Both the position numbers and the translations under genes were made by a program. The notes under the pieces were generated by a model. That model saw nothing but the letters and a program-made list of their open reading frames with translations. It was not told where the DNA came from and searched no databases. 5,842 bases of DNA from Candidatus Poribacteria bacterium (GTDB taxonomy: Bacteria > Poribacteria > WGA-4E > GCA-2687025): assembly GCA_027625215.1 (NCBI GenBank), contig JAQBWJ010000173.1, positions 1 through 5,842 of the forward strand, given 5' to 3'. Within the stretch, counting starts at the first letter, position 1, and each line of letters opens with the position of its first letter. Shown here piece by piece: positions 1 through 5,842 of this stretch.

Positions 1-765
1 CAATCCCTGAAACCCTCGACCGGCACAAGTATCCTGCGCGACGGCGAGTTGTGGGGCGTCCGGCTGACAGCGACGGCTGGCGGACGTTCTGATTCCGCGA
101 CCGTTGCGGTGCGCGACGACAACGAAACGATACCGACGATCCATGACGCGTCGAAACCGCCGATGATGCCAACCGGTGAGCGTCCCTACCTCGCCATCCG
201 AGATGCGAGAGATGCGTCATCGGATCCACTGTTGGAACGAAAGGCGATGAACTCGGCGTCGCTGATCGTTTGGAAGATCGACATGCGCGTCGTGCCGGAT
301 ATGACGCTCGAGGTTGAACCGGAGTCACTACCCGGTGATGTCGCGCTCTTTCTCGACGATCTTGCGTCGGAACGTACAATTCGTCTGGAAGGGAACGAGC
401 GGTTGGATCTCGGTTCGACAGGCGCGCGACGCTTTGCGTTACGTGCCGTTCGCGGTGGGATTACAACGCCGCCATCGTCAAGGCTCCTGACCAACTATCC
501 GAACCCCTTCAATCCGGAAACGTGGATTCCGTTTGAACTGTCCGAAGGCGCCGAGGTCACGGTTCGGATCTATGACTTGCAAGGGCAGGTCGTCAAGACG
601 CTCCTTCTCGGACAAAGGTCTGCCGGTACCTACTTGCGACAGGAGACGGCGGCATACTGGGACGGTCGGAACGAACTTGGCGAATCGGTTGCCAGCGGCA
701 CCTATATCTACGACATCACAGCAGGTTCCTTCCGCTCGAGTCGTAAGATGGTACTGCTCAAATAG
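1..765 (+). CDS. Secreted/surface protein, C-terminal fragment with FlgD-like Ig / sorting-type tail
   Basis: The frame is open from the first base, so the gene begins before the window; 254 residues are visible, ending at TAG 763-765. A TTG at 49 is in frame but has no reason to be the start. Visible residues 1-38 look like the end of a beta-sandwich or Ig-like repeat (LTATAGG, SATVAVRDDN). Residues about 87-153 are a second probable beta-rich domain (WKIDMRVVPDM ... GARRFALRAVRGG). Residues about 160-254 are a FlgD-type Ig-like tail: NYPNPFNPETWIPFEL, then VTVRIYDLQGQVV, YWDGRNELGESVASGTYIY and a basic end, KMVLLK. In this family such tails occur on large exported proteins and resemble C-terminal sorting domains of the type IX kind; whether this organism uses that export route cannot be seen here. 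The main enzymatic or adhesive part lies outside the window, so no specific function is assigned. The next gene converges on it. Confidence 0.85.
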   Translation, partial: QSLKPSTGTSILRDGELWGVRLTATAGGRSDSATVAVRDDNETIPTIHDASKPPMMPTGERPYLAIRDARDASSDPLLERKAMNSASLIVWKIDMRVVPDMTLEVEPESLPGDVALFLDDLASERTIRLEGNERLDLGSTGARRFALRAVRGGITTPPSSRLLTNYPNPFNPETWIPFELSEGAEVTVRIYDLQGQVVKTLLLGQRSAGTYLRQETAAYWDGRNELGESVASGTYIYDITAGSFRSSRKMVLLK

Positions 766-782
766 CACGACGCCAACAACCA

Positions 783-819
783 AGAGGGGGAGGAGCGAAG
801 CCAGACGCTCATCCCCTCT
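783..819. terminator. Hairpin between convergent genes, probable bidirectional terminator
   Basis: The outer stem pairs AGAGGGG (783-789) with CCCCTCT (813-819), 7 bp. After a small internal loop, the inner stem pairs GAGCG (793-797) with CGCTC (806-810), 5 bp, closing the loop AAGCCAGA. It sits 17 bases after the stop of the plus-strand gene and 2 bases after the stop of the minus-strand acetyltransferase gene. Neither side has a perfect T run. The minus-strand exit reads TTGGTTGTTGG and is the more T-rich; the plus-strand exit is CTTCAAAACTT. Position and stem strength support termination of both transcripts, but the weak U tracts make intrinsic termination uncertain. Confidence 0.55.
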
Positions 820-821
820 CT

Positions 822-2072
822 TCAAAACTTATCCCACAAAAACCAACGAAACACCCGACGAGGGAAAAGCGCTTTCAACAACGCTTCGGCTTTGTCGATT
901 GGAACGGTTAGATCGGTCACGCCGAAGTTCCAAAGGAGCTGTGGCGATTCCGTCTGACCGAACAGCAAGCCAAGCAGGTCGGTTGGTGGAAGCTTTATGT
1001 CAATCGTAGGACGTATGCTCGAGATCGGATTTGCCTGTTTGATTCTGCCGCGCCGTATCAAGAGATCGATCTCATGTTCGGAGTGGCTGTCACCCAATCG
1101 CAGTTCGCCCCTCCAATCCGCCACGTCTGATGCCATCAAGCGGGCTTCCATGCGCGGGCGCAGCTTTTCGATGATCTTTGGTAAGTCGATCCAACGAAAC
1201 ATGAGGCGATCAACCAACACCGACTTGATCACAAATCTTTTCGCCGCCAACACATGCCTCACAGGAAACAACGGTACCGACTGGACGCATTTCTTCCCTA
1301 CCGACTTCGCCTTGCGTAGCGCCTCCAGGATCAGATCGACCAAGGCGGACGTATGGTTTTCCAACACGCCGAACTCTTGAATCCGGTCGAATTGATCGTC
1401 GTACATCAGATAGGCGACGACCTGAGTCTTGGTTGCCGCGACCATCAACTGATTCAGATCGAATGGTCGCCACGAGGGAAGCGCTTTCCAGTAGGAGTTC
1501 GTCCGTAACAAAGGTCCCGTCGCATCCTTATTGAACTGCGTGTGGATTTGTTCGATTTCAGCGAGATCATGCTCCCAATCGACCGGGCGTATGGTATACG
1601 CGGACTGCGGGACATGGACTCGTTCCGGCAATTCGACAATATCCTCACGGTGATACAGAAACGAGTGCCAACCCAACCGCTCGTAGAACTTCGTCAGTCC
1701 CGTCGACAGGAGGGAAAGCTCGTACCCTTCGTCTACCATGTAGGTGATCGCATCGCCCAAGACGTTCGTGCTGTACCCGCGCCCGCGAAATTCGGGGAGC
1801 GTTGCCACGCTTCCGATGCCGCCCAGTTTGATTGGTACCCCATCGATCAACATCCGACGTTCGAAGACGTGCGCGGCACTTAGCACCTGCCCGTTCTGAA
1901 CCACCACTCGCGAGTGTTCCGGGGTAAAACTCGGGTCGTTCGTGTGGATATTTTTGAAGAACTCCCGTTTTCGCTGAGTTTCCATCGCGTCGCCGTTTGA
2001 GAACGCTCTGGCGCAGCATTCGAGCGTTGCATCGACTTCTTCAGGTTGACTTCCGCGAACTTCCAATATCAT
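822..2072 (-). CDS. Eis-like GNAT family N-acetyltransferase
   Basis: Predicted cytoplasmic acetyl-CoA-dependent N-acetyltransferase, 416 residues from ATG 2072. A GTG three codons upstream (2081) would give 419 residues. The ATG is preferred because AGGTGA lies 5 bases before it, while the GTG lies inside that signal. In 419-residue numbering, the acetyl-CoA loop is seen at about 88-104 (GGIGSVATLPEFRGRGYS; R/Q-x-x-G-x-G type), followed by FYERLGW at 132-138, typical of GNATs. A second, weaker GNAT-like half spans about 162-300. The C-terminal part (about 305-419) resembles the SCP2/sterol-carrier-like domain of Eis proteins, and the total length matches Eis (about 400 residues). In mycobacterial Eis a tyrosine and the C-terminal carboxylate take part in catalysis; Tyr133 and a terminal Phe are present here, suggesting the same arrangement. 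The substrate is unknown: Eis relatives acetylate aminoglycosides, polyamines or protein lysines. The gene follows glmS by 9 bases and is likely translationally coupled to it. Confidence 0.85.
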   Translation of the reverse strand: MILEVRGSQPEEVDATLECCARAFSNGDAMETQRKREFFKNIHTNDPSFTPEHSRVVVQNGQVLSAAHVFERRMLIDGVPIKLGGIGSVATLPEFRGRGYSTNVLGDAITYMVDEGYELSLLSTGLTKFYERLGWHSFLYHREDIVELPERVHVPQSAYTIRPVDWEHDLAEIEQIHTQFNKDATGPLLRTNSYWKALPSWRPFDLNQLMVAATKTQVVAYLMYDDQFDRIQEFGVLENHTSALVDLILEALRKAKSVGKKCVQSVPLFPVRHVLAAKRFVIKSVLVDRLMFRWIDLPKIIEKLRPRMEARLMASDVADWRGELRLGDSHSEHEIDLLIRRGRIKQANPISSIRPTIDIKLPPTDLLGLLFGQTESPQLLWNFGVTDLTVPIDKAEALLKALFPRRVFRWFLWDKF

Positions 2073-2077
2073 CGCCG

Positions 2078-2083
2078 TCACCT
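2078..2083 (-). promoter_or_regulatory. Shine-Dalgarno of the GNAT gene, overlapping the glmS stop codon
   Basis: On the minus strand AGGTGA ends 5 bases before ATG 2072. The TAG of glmS (2084-2082) overlaps it, so a ribosome finishing glmS stands on the initiation site of the next gene. This decides the start in favour of ATG 2072 over GTG 2081 and predicts translational coupling. Confidence 0.7.
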
Positions 2084-3941
2084 ATTCCACCGTTACACTT
2101 TTTGCCAGATTTCGAGGATGATCGATATCGGTTCCTCGCCGTACTGCGATCTCGTATGCCAGCAGCTGCAGCGGGATTGCGGCGAGGATCGGCGTGAGCA
2201 TTTCCGGCGCATTCAGCAGCCACACCACATCGTCTACCTTGTGAGCCGTCTCCGTGTCGTCTTGGGTTGCGAGGGCAATCACGGCGCCGTTCCGCGCCTT
2301 GACCTGTTCGATTTGGCTGACCATCTTCTCATGAAGGCTGTCTTTGGGGGCGATCACGACCGTCGGCATCCGCTCGTCGATCAGGGCAATGGGACCGTGC
2401 TTCATCTCGCCTGCCGGATAGCCTTCCGCGTGGATGTAACTGATCTCTTTCAGTTTCAATGCGCCTTCCAGCGCAATGGGATAATGCAGTCCCCGACCGA
2501 GGTAGAGGAAGTTCGCGCGATCGGTGTACTTACTCGCCACCGCCTCGATCACACCTGAGTGTTGCATCGACTCAAGCGTCTTCCCGACAAGTCGCGGAAG
2601 CGTCGCGATGTTTCGGATCAGTTCCGCGCGACGGTTCGTGTCCAATGTGCCGCGAGCGGTGCCGAGAAACACCGCCAGCAGATACAGATCAACCAGCGAG
2701 GCGGTGAACGCTTTGGTCGTCGCCACGCCGATCTCAGGTCCCACCTGCATGTAGATGACGCCGTCGCTGACCCGTGCCGCCTGACTGCCGACGACACTCA
2801 CGATGGAAGCGGTGAACGCCTTTCGTTCCCGCGCCTCTTCGAGAGCGGCAAGCGTATCCGTCGTCTCGCCGCTTTGCGTGATCGCCAACACGAGGCGGTT
2901 TTCGTCCAACACCGGATGGCGATATCGGAACTCGCTGCCGAAATCGACCTCGACGTGAAGCCCTGTCAGTCGTTCGATCAACTGCTTGCCCAAGAGTCCG
3001 GCGTAGTAACTGCTGCCGCACGCGACGATCGTGACGCCGCTCAGCCGCCGTGCGACCGAATCCGTCATGTTGAGCATGTCCAACCGTACCTGGTTTCGGC
3101 TGATGTCGATCCTGCCTCGAAGCGTATCCGTAAGGCTCTGTTCCTGCTCGAAGATTTCCTTCAGCATGTAGTGTGCGAAGGAGCCCTTTTCCGCTGCTGC
3201 GGCGTCCCATTCGATTTTGACTGGATGTTTGATGATCGGTGTGCCGCTTGAATCCGAATATGCTGCGCCCGACGGAGTGACCACCGCGAGTTCGCCGTTT
3301 TCGAGAAACGCGACTCGACACGTATGTTTCAGAATCGCCGGGATGTCGCTCGCAACGTACATCTCGTTCTCGCCGTAGCCGATGACGACACCGCCGGCAT
3401 TCCCAAGCCGCGCCGCGATCAACGTGTCCGGGCGAAGCGTGCTCAGTACGACGATGGCGCTAGACCCTTTCAGTTTCCGCAGAGTCGCGCGTACCGCATC
3501 GACTAGGTCGGATGTCTTTCGGCTCTTCCAGTTGTAGTGAATCAAGTGTGCAATCACTTCCGTGTCCGTATCGCTCGCGAACACGTAGCCGTTTCCTTGA
3601 AGTTGGGAACGCAGTTCCTGATAGTTCTCGACAATGCCGTTGTGAACGACGGCGATCTCTCCATCCGCGCTGCGGTGCGGGTGAGCGTTCTTCTCGCATG
3701 GAACGCCGTGTGTTGCCCAACGAGTGTGACCGATCGCCGCGGGCGCCGAATCCAAGTCATTCCGAAATCGGTCTGTGAGATTGTGGAGCCGTCCTTTGAC
3801 GCGCGCGATGTGGAGGAGGTCATGTTGGTCCAGAAAGGCAATGCCCGCCGAATCATAGCCTCGATATTCGAGGCGTTTCAGTCCTTCCAGCACAACGGTT
3901 TTTGCGTTTCGCGGACCAACGTACCCAGCAATTCCACACAT
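2082..3941 (-). CDS. glmS: Glutamine--fructose-6-phosphate aminotransferase (isomerizing), GlmS
   Basis: Makes glucosamine-6-phosphate from fructose-6-phosphate and glutamine, the first step towards UDP-GlcNAc for peptidoglycan and other amino-sugar polymers; cytoplasmic. Complete at 619 residues, slightly longer than the 609 of E. coli. It begins MCGIAGYVG, so Cys2 becomes the N-terminal nucleophile of the class II glutamine amidotransferase domain (about 2-240). Supporting motifs there are GHTRWATHG (71-79), HNGIVENY (100-107) and SDTDTEV (123-129). Two SIS sugar-isomerase domains follow: ACGSSYYAG (307-315), ITQSGETTDTL (354-364), then EGALKLKEISY (492-502, catalytic-type Glu499), GEMKHGPIAL (511-520, His515) and the C-terminal tail with Lys614 (NLAKSVTVE), matching E. 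coli Glu488, His504 and Lys603. ATG 3941 has AAGGA 7 bases upstream. No key residue is missing. The 79-bp upstream gap is too short for a glmS ribozyme and none is seen. The gene is followed directly by the GNAT gene. Confidence 0.97.
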   Translation of the reverse strand: MCGIAGYVGPRNAKTVVLEGLKRLEYRGYDSAGIAFLDQHDLLHIARVKGRLHNLTDRFRNDLDSAPAAIGHTRWATHGVPCEKNAHPHRSADGEIAVVHNGIVENYQELRSQLQGNGYVFASDTDTEVIAHLIHYNWKSRKTSDLVDAVRATLRKLKGSSAIVVLSTLRPDTLIAARLGNAGGVVIGYGENEMYVASDIPAILKHTCRVAFLENGELAVVTPSGAAYSDSSGTPIIKHPVKIEWDAAAAEKGSFAHYMLKEIFEQEQSLTDTLRGRIDISRNQVRLDMLNMTDSVARRLSGVTIVACGSSYYAGLLGKQLIERLTGLHVEVDFGSEFRYRHPVLDENRLVLAITQSGETTDTLAALEEARERKAFTASIVSVVGSQAARVSDGVIYMQVGPEIGVATTKAFTASLVDLYLLAVFLGTARGTLDTNRRAELIRNIATLPRLVGKTLESMQHSGVIEAVASKYTDRANFLYLGRGLHYPIALEGALKLKEISYIHAEGYPAGEMKHGPIALIDERMPTVVIAPKDSLHEKMVSQIEQVKARNGAVIALATQDDTETAHKVDDVVWLLNAPEMLTPILAAIPLQLLAYEIAVRRGTDIDHPRNLAKSVTVE

Positions 3942-4020
3942 GTCGTTATCCTTTTTTGCAACTTATCGTCAACTCGCTGAACGTATCAGAAAGCAAGGAG
4001 AGGTAAACCTCGATGCTCCG
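3942..4020 (-). promoter_or_regulatory. Upstream gap and leader of glmS
   Basis: This 79-bp gap lies between the stop of the pentapeptide gene and glmS. The minus strand carries AAGGA (3953-3949), 7 bases before the glmS ATG. A short dyad, GAGGT-AA-ACCTC (4000-4011), lies just after the upstream stop and could be an operator or a weak hairpin; its T-rich exit on the minus strand (CTTGCTTTCTG) is not a clean terminator. A TTGACG is visible on the minus strand, but a -10 at normal spacing would fall directly before the start codon, so I do not call a promoter. Only the ribosome binding site is well supported. Confidence 0.4.
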
Positions 4021-5040
4021 TCACGCGGAGAAATCCACATGCAATGCGGTAGCGCGATGTTCAGACTCGTTTCGGTAGTGGTTGAAGGGATTGGGTCGAC
4101 TGCGAGACGTTTTCACCGATGTCGGAGTGTTAGGCGTCTCGACACGGGTAAACAACCGGCGCCATCGCGCAGCCATGTCGCTGCGGACCGCTTTCGCGAG
4201 GTCCGGGTTTCGCAACGCCGAGTCGTCAAACGTCGCGCCAATGAACGTCGTGTCTTTCAGGTGAGCGCTGACGATCCGCACCTCACGGAACACCGTTCGC
4301 ACCATGTAGCTGCGTTCCAACCTGGTCTCGTTGAAGAGCGCGCGCGTGAGGTCCGCTCCTGTCAGGTCGGTGTCGGAGAGGTTCGTCCGGGTCAGGTCGC
4401 TCTCGACAAAGCGACACCCAACCGCCTGTGCTTTCGAAAGGTTCGCGTACCGCAAATTTGTGTTGGTGAAGTCGGCGCCGGTCAGATCGGCTGCCGACAG
4501 ATTGGCGAGGCGAAGGTCGGCGCCAGTGAAATCCGCGTTTCGGATGTACGCCCCCGTCAGAGTTGCGCCGTACAATCTGCCGTTCCGAATTCTTGCCTCG
4601 ATCAAGTTGGCGCCGTCCAGTTTCGCGCCAATCAGGTTCGTGCCGCTCAGATGCGCTTCTCGCAGCGTCGTATTGGTGAACAGGGCGTTTTCCATGTCGG
4701 CGTCGCGTACTGACGCCGCCGACATCGTCGCGTTGGAGAAATCTGCGTTGTTTGCCGTGATGCCGTCCAGAACGGCTCCGCACAGTCGCGCATCTCGCAA
4801 CGAAGCGCCGTCGAGTCGAGCTCCGTTCAGTCGCGCCCCGGTAAGATTCGTGCCGATCAGGTTGGCGTTGGTCAGATCGGCATGTCGCAGGTCGATGTGG
4901 CTCACGTCCGCGTAGGACAAGTTGATCGACCGATTATCCTTGCCGTTGGACTTCATGTTGGGATCGAAATGCACACCCAATCTCAACACGTTCGCGCGGG
5001 CGCGTTGCAGCGAAGTCGGTAGATGGAATCGTGTGCTCAT
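4021..5040 (-). CDS. Pentapeptide-repeat protein, long uninterrupted beta-helix
   Basis: A 339-residue protein with an N-terminal cap of about 38 residues, a repeat body at about 39-283 and a tail at 284-339. The body follows A(D/N)LXX with a hydrophobic centre (L, F, M, I, V, rarely A) at every fifth residue from 41 to 281, with no register break that I can find. The family folds into a right-handed quadrilateral beta-helix of four pentapeptides per coil, so this would be about 12 coils. No signal peptide or membrane segment is evident, so it is probably cytoplasmic. By my count the body has about 29 acidic and 25 basic residues, so it is not the strongly acidic DNA mimic seen in MfpA; a gyrase-protecting role is not supported. 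The tail is basic and Ser/Thr/Pro-rich. ATG 5040 is chosen because GAGG lies 5 bases upstream; GTG 5082 (353 residues) has no such signal and falls inside an inverted-repeat element. Biochemical function unknown. Confidence 0.88.
   Translation of the reverse strand: MSTRFHLPTSLQRARANVLRLGVHFDPNMKSNGKDNRSINLSYADVSHIDLRHADLTNANLIGTNLTGARLNGARLDGASLRDARLCGAVLDGITANNADFSNATMSAASVRDADMENALFTNTTLREAHLSGTNLIGAKLDGANLIEARIRNGRLYGATLTGAYIRNADFTGADLRLANLSAADLTGADFTNTNLRYANLSKAQAVGCRFVESDLTRTNLSDTDLTGADLTRALFNETRLERSYMVRTVFREVRIVSAHLKDTTFIGATFDDSALRNPDLAKAVRSDMAARWRRLFTRVETPNTPTSVKTSRSRPNPFNHYRNESEHRATALHVDFSA
4192..4926 (-). repeat. Array of about 49 pentapeptide (15-bp) coding units
   Basis: Protein-level tandem repeat covering residues 39-283 of the pentapeptide protein. 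The centre residue recurs every 15 bases without insertion or deletion. At DNA level the units are diverged, with recurring minus-strand pieces such as GCCGACCTGAC and its variants. This explains the periodic look of this stretch and the long open frames on its opposite strand. Confidence 0.85.
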
Positions 5041-5163
5041 GTTTGCCTCGCATGTAGGGAGCGTCGTTCGTCGCGTATTCACCGGAACGTTCTGTCAGTT
5101 GAAGGACTACATTCGGTGAAGCCGTCGCCTACGACGAGGAAAAAACCTACATGCGGGCAAACA
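5040..5163. repeat. 124-bp inverted-repeat-bounded element (MITE-like or structured leader)
   Basis: Plus-strand TGTTTGCCTCGCATGTAGG (5040-5058) is the reverse complement of CCTACATGCGGGCAAACA (5146-5163) except for one inserted base, giving 18 paired positions. The interior also pairs: CGTCGT (5062-5067) with ACGACG (5131-5136), and TTCACCGGA (5078-5086) with TTCGGTGAA (5112-5120, one G-T pair). The two 10-base stretches between these inner stems pair only partly. The 25-base apex is 5087-5111. The right side has an extra A6 run (5140-5145). The whole therefore forms one long imperfect hairpin. I found no obvious target-site duplication at the ends. It lies between the truncated gene and the pentapeptide gene, and its left end touches the ATG at 5040. 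Confidence 0.65.
5046..5049 (-). promoter_or_regulatory. Shine-Dalgarno of the pentapeptide gene, inside the inverted repeat
   Basis: Minus-strand GAGG lies 5 bases before ATG 5040 and belongs to the left arm of the inverted repeat. The other arm reads GCGGGC at the equivalent place, which is the site of the single-base difference. The site fixes the start and could be hidden by pairing in the mRNA. Confidence 0.6.
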
Positions 5164-5178
5164 GGGAGCTTAAACGAG

Positions 5179-5842
5179 TCAACCAAGCGTCCAATCGATC
5201 TGTTCGCCGGACGGCGGGTTGTAGAGCCATTCCTGCCCGCGATATTTGATCGTGTCGGACAGATGTTGCGCGAGCTCAGGCAAGGCTTTCTCGAAGTTCT
5301 CGAGGGAACGCCTGATGTTGTTGGAGATCCGGTTGTAGACGTTCTTGTGGAACGCCTTGATCTGGTCTTGAACGTCGCGCAGTTCCTCTTCGTAGAATTC
5401 TTTCGCTTGTTGAAGCTCGTCCGAATCATACGACGAACTGGATCCGCTAAGGTATGAGAGTGACTCACGCGCGTCCGCCTGAGCATCGCGTATTCGTTGC
5501 CGCTGTTCGCGGCGACGACGGTCTTCCATTTCAACCGCTTCCGGGTCGGTCGCCGCGAGCAACTGCATCGACGAGACCCAATCGCCCTCGTGCCGCAGCA
5601 GGTAGTGGATGTACGTCAGCCCCTTGCAGTCGCTGACGAGCGTTTCCGAGTCAGACATACGCACCCGCCAGAAGTCTCCCTTCTCTTTCATGAAGACGAA
5701 GTCCAGGTCCGACTCGGGGATCGGTTCTTCCCGTTGGGGTTGTGGCGCCGGAGCGGGATTCTTCTTGGGAGGAAGCGGCGCATGAGGTCGATAGGCAGAT
5801 GTCCGGTCGAGGTGCGCCAGATAGTGGGCGAATGGGTCGAAC
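5179..5842 (-). CDS. C-terminal part of a protein with winged-helix-like module and helical tail (partial)
   Basis: The frame is open to the window edge, so the N-terminus and true start are missing; 220 residues are visible, ending at TGA 5179-5181. Residues 1-21 (DPFAHYLAHLDR) are followed by a proline-rich, charged linker at about 22-45 (PPKKNPAPAPQPQREEP). Residues about 48-100 form a compact module, FVFMKEKGDFWRV ... DCKGLTYIHYLLRHEGDWV, resembling a winged-helix-like unit. A charged helical stretch, probably coiled coil, follows at about 103-165 (RRRREQRQRI, ELQQAKEFYEEELRDV), broken by a Ser/Tyr-rich segment. The end reads NRISNNIRRSLE, LPELAQHLSDTIKY and W at the -4 position. From memory this order matches a C-terminal module attached to AAA ATPase, TPR or cyclase-type regulatory proteins in actinobacteria and myxobacteria. 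That is recognition, not a search result. The main domain lies outside the window, and no function is assigned. Confidence 0.8.
   Translation of the reverse strand, partial: FDPFAHYLAHLDRTSAYRPHAPLPPKKNPAPAPQPQREEPIPESDLDFVFMKEKGDFWRVRMSDSETLVSDCKGLTYIHYLLRHEGDWVSSMQLLAATDPEAVEMEDRRRREQRQRIRDAQADARESLSYLSGSSSSYDSDELQQAKEFYEEELRDVQDQIKAFHKNVYNRISNNIRRSLENFEKALPELAQHLSDTIKYRGQEWLYNPPSGEQIDWTLG

Noticed and set aside
533..1009. Plus-strand frame of 158 codons spanning the end of the first gene and the end of the GNAT gene
   Set aside because: It crosses two well-supported genes and the terminator hairpin and shows no domain.
2559..3251. Plus-strand frame of 230 codons antisense to glmS
   Set aside because: It lies wholly within the highly conserved glmS coding strand; no recognisable domain and no need for a second gene.
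3942..4020. glmS ribozyme/riboswitch
   Set aside because: The gap is only 79 bp and shows none of the ribozyme's extended core; too short for the element.
4078..4095. PNPFN in the tail of the pentapeptide protein as a second FlgD/sorting-type tail
   Set aside because: Only five residues match; the following sequence lacks the beta-rich FlgD pattern, so it is coincidence.
3940..4713. Plus-strand open frame of 257 codons with repeated VG/VR/Q motifs
   Set aside because: It is antisense to the pentapeptide array and its periodicity mirrors the 15-bp coding units; the minus-strand frame has the family signature and a Shine-Dalgarno.
4331..4915. Plus-strand frame of 194 codons rich in R, S, A, P and V
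   Set aside because: Another opposite-strand shadow of the pentapeptide repeats; its composition follows from the complement of A(D/N)LXX codons.
4192..4926. CRISPR-like or direct-repeat array
   Set aside because: The period is 15 bp with diverged units in one reading frame and no spacers; it is a protein repeat.
5041..5082. GTG 5082 as start of the pentapeptide protein (14 extra residues)
   Set aside because: No Shine-Dalgarno before it; ATG 5040 has GAGG at 5-base spacing, and the extra residues would be encoded inside the inverted-repeat element.
5138..5147. Minus-strand GGTTTTTTCC as a terminator U tract for the truncated gene
   Set aside because: No local GC-rich hairpin directly precedes it on the minus strand; the adjacent sequence pairs instead with the distant inverted-repeat arm.

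Overview
The window looks like a piece of a moderately GC-rich bacterial chromosome. The best lineage clue is the secreted-protein tail NYPNPFNPETW at the end of the first gene. That wording of the FlgD-like/C-terminal sorting domain is, from memory, very common in Candidatus Poribacteria (sponge symbionts and relatives) and also occurs in other FCB-type and candidate phyla. I suggest Poribacteria or a close relative with moderate confidence; no rRNA or other decisive marker is present.

Layout: (1) 1-765, plus strand, the 3' end of a secreted or surface protein with Ig-like material and a FlgD-like tail. (2) 766-821, a short gap between convergent genes holding a strong hairpin at 783-819, probably a bidirectional terminator. 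(3) 822-2072, minus, an Eis-like GNAT acetyltransferase with a sterol-carrier-like C-terminal domain. (4) 2082-3941, minus, a complete glmS. (5) 4021-5040, minus, a pentapeptide-repeat protein with about 49 units in unbroken register. (6) 5040-5163, a roughly 124-bp element bounded by 18/19-bp imperfect inverted repeats and foldable along most of its length. (7) 5179-5842, minus, the C-terminal 220 residues of a protein cut by the window edge, with a proline-rich linker, a winged-helix-like module and a helical, coiled-coil-like region.

Four genes are co-directional on the minus strand: truncated protein, pentapeptide protein, glmS, GNAT. glmS and the GNAT gene are almost certainly co-transcribed and probably translationally coupled, because the glmS stop codon lies inside the GNAT Shine-Dalgarno sequence. 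The 79-bp gap before glmS and the inverted-repeat element before the pentapeptide gene could each carry their own control.

GlmS makes glucosamine-6-phosphate for peptidoglycan and surface polysaccharide; a coupled acetyltransferase might act on an amino sugar or another amine, but the sequence does not prove this. The observation most worth following is the inverted-repeat element at 5040-5163. It resembles a miniature transposable or palindromic element, and its end supplies the ribosome binding site of the pentapeptide gene.
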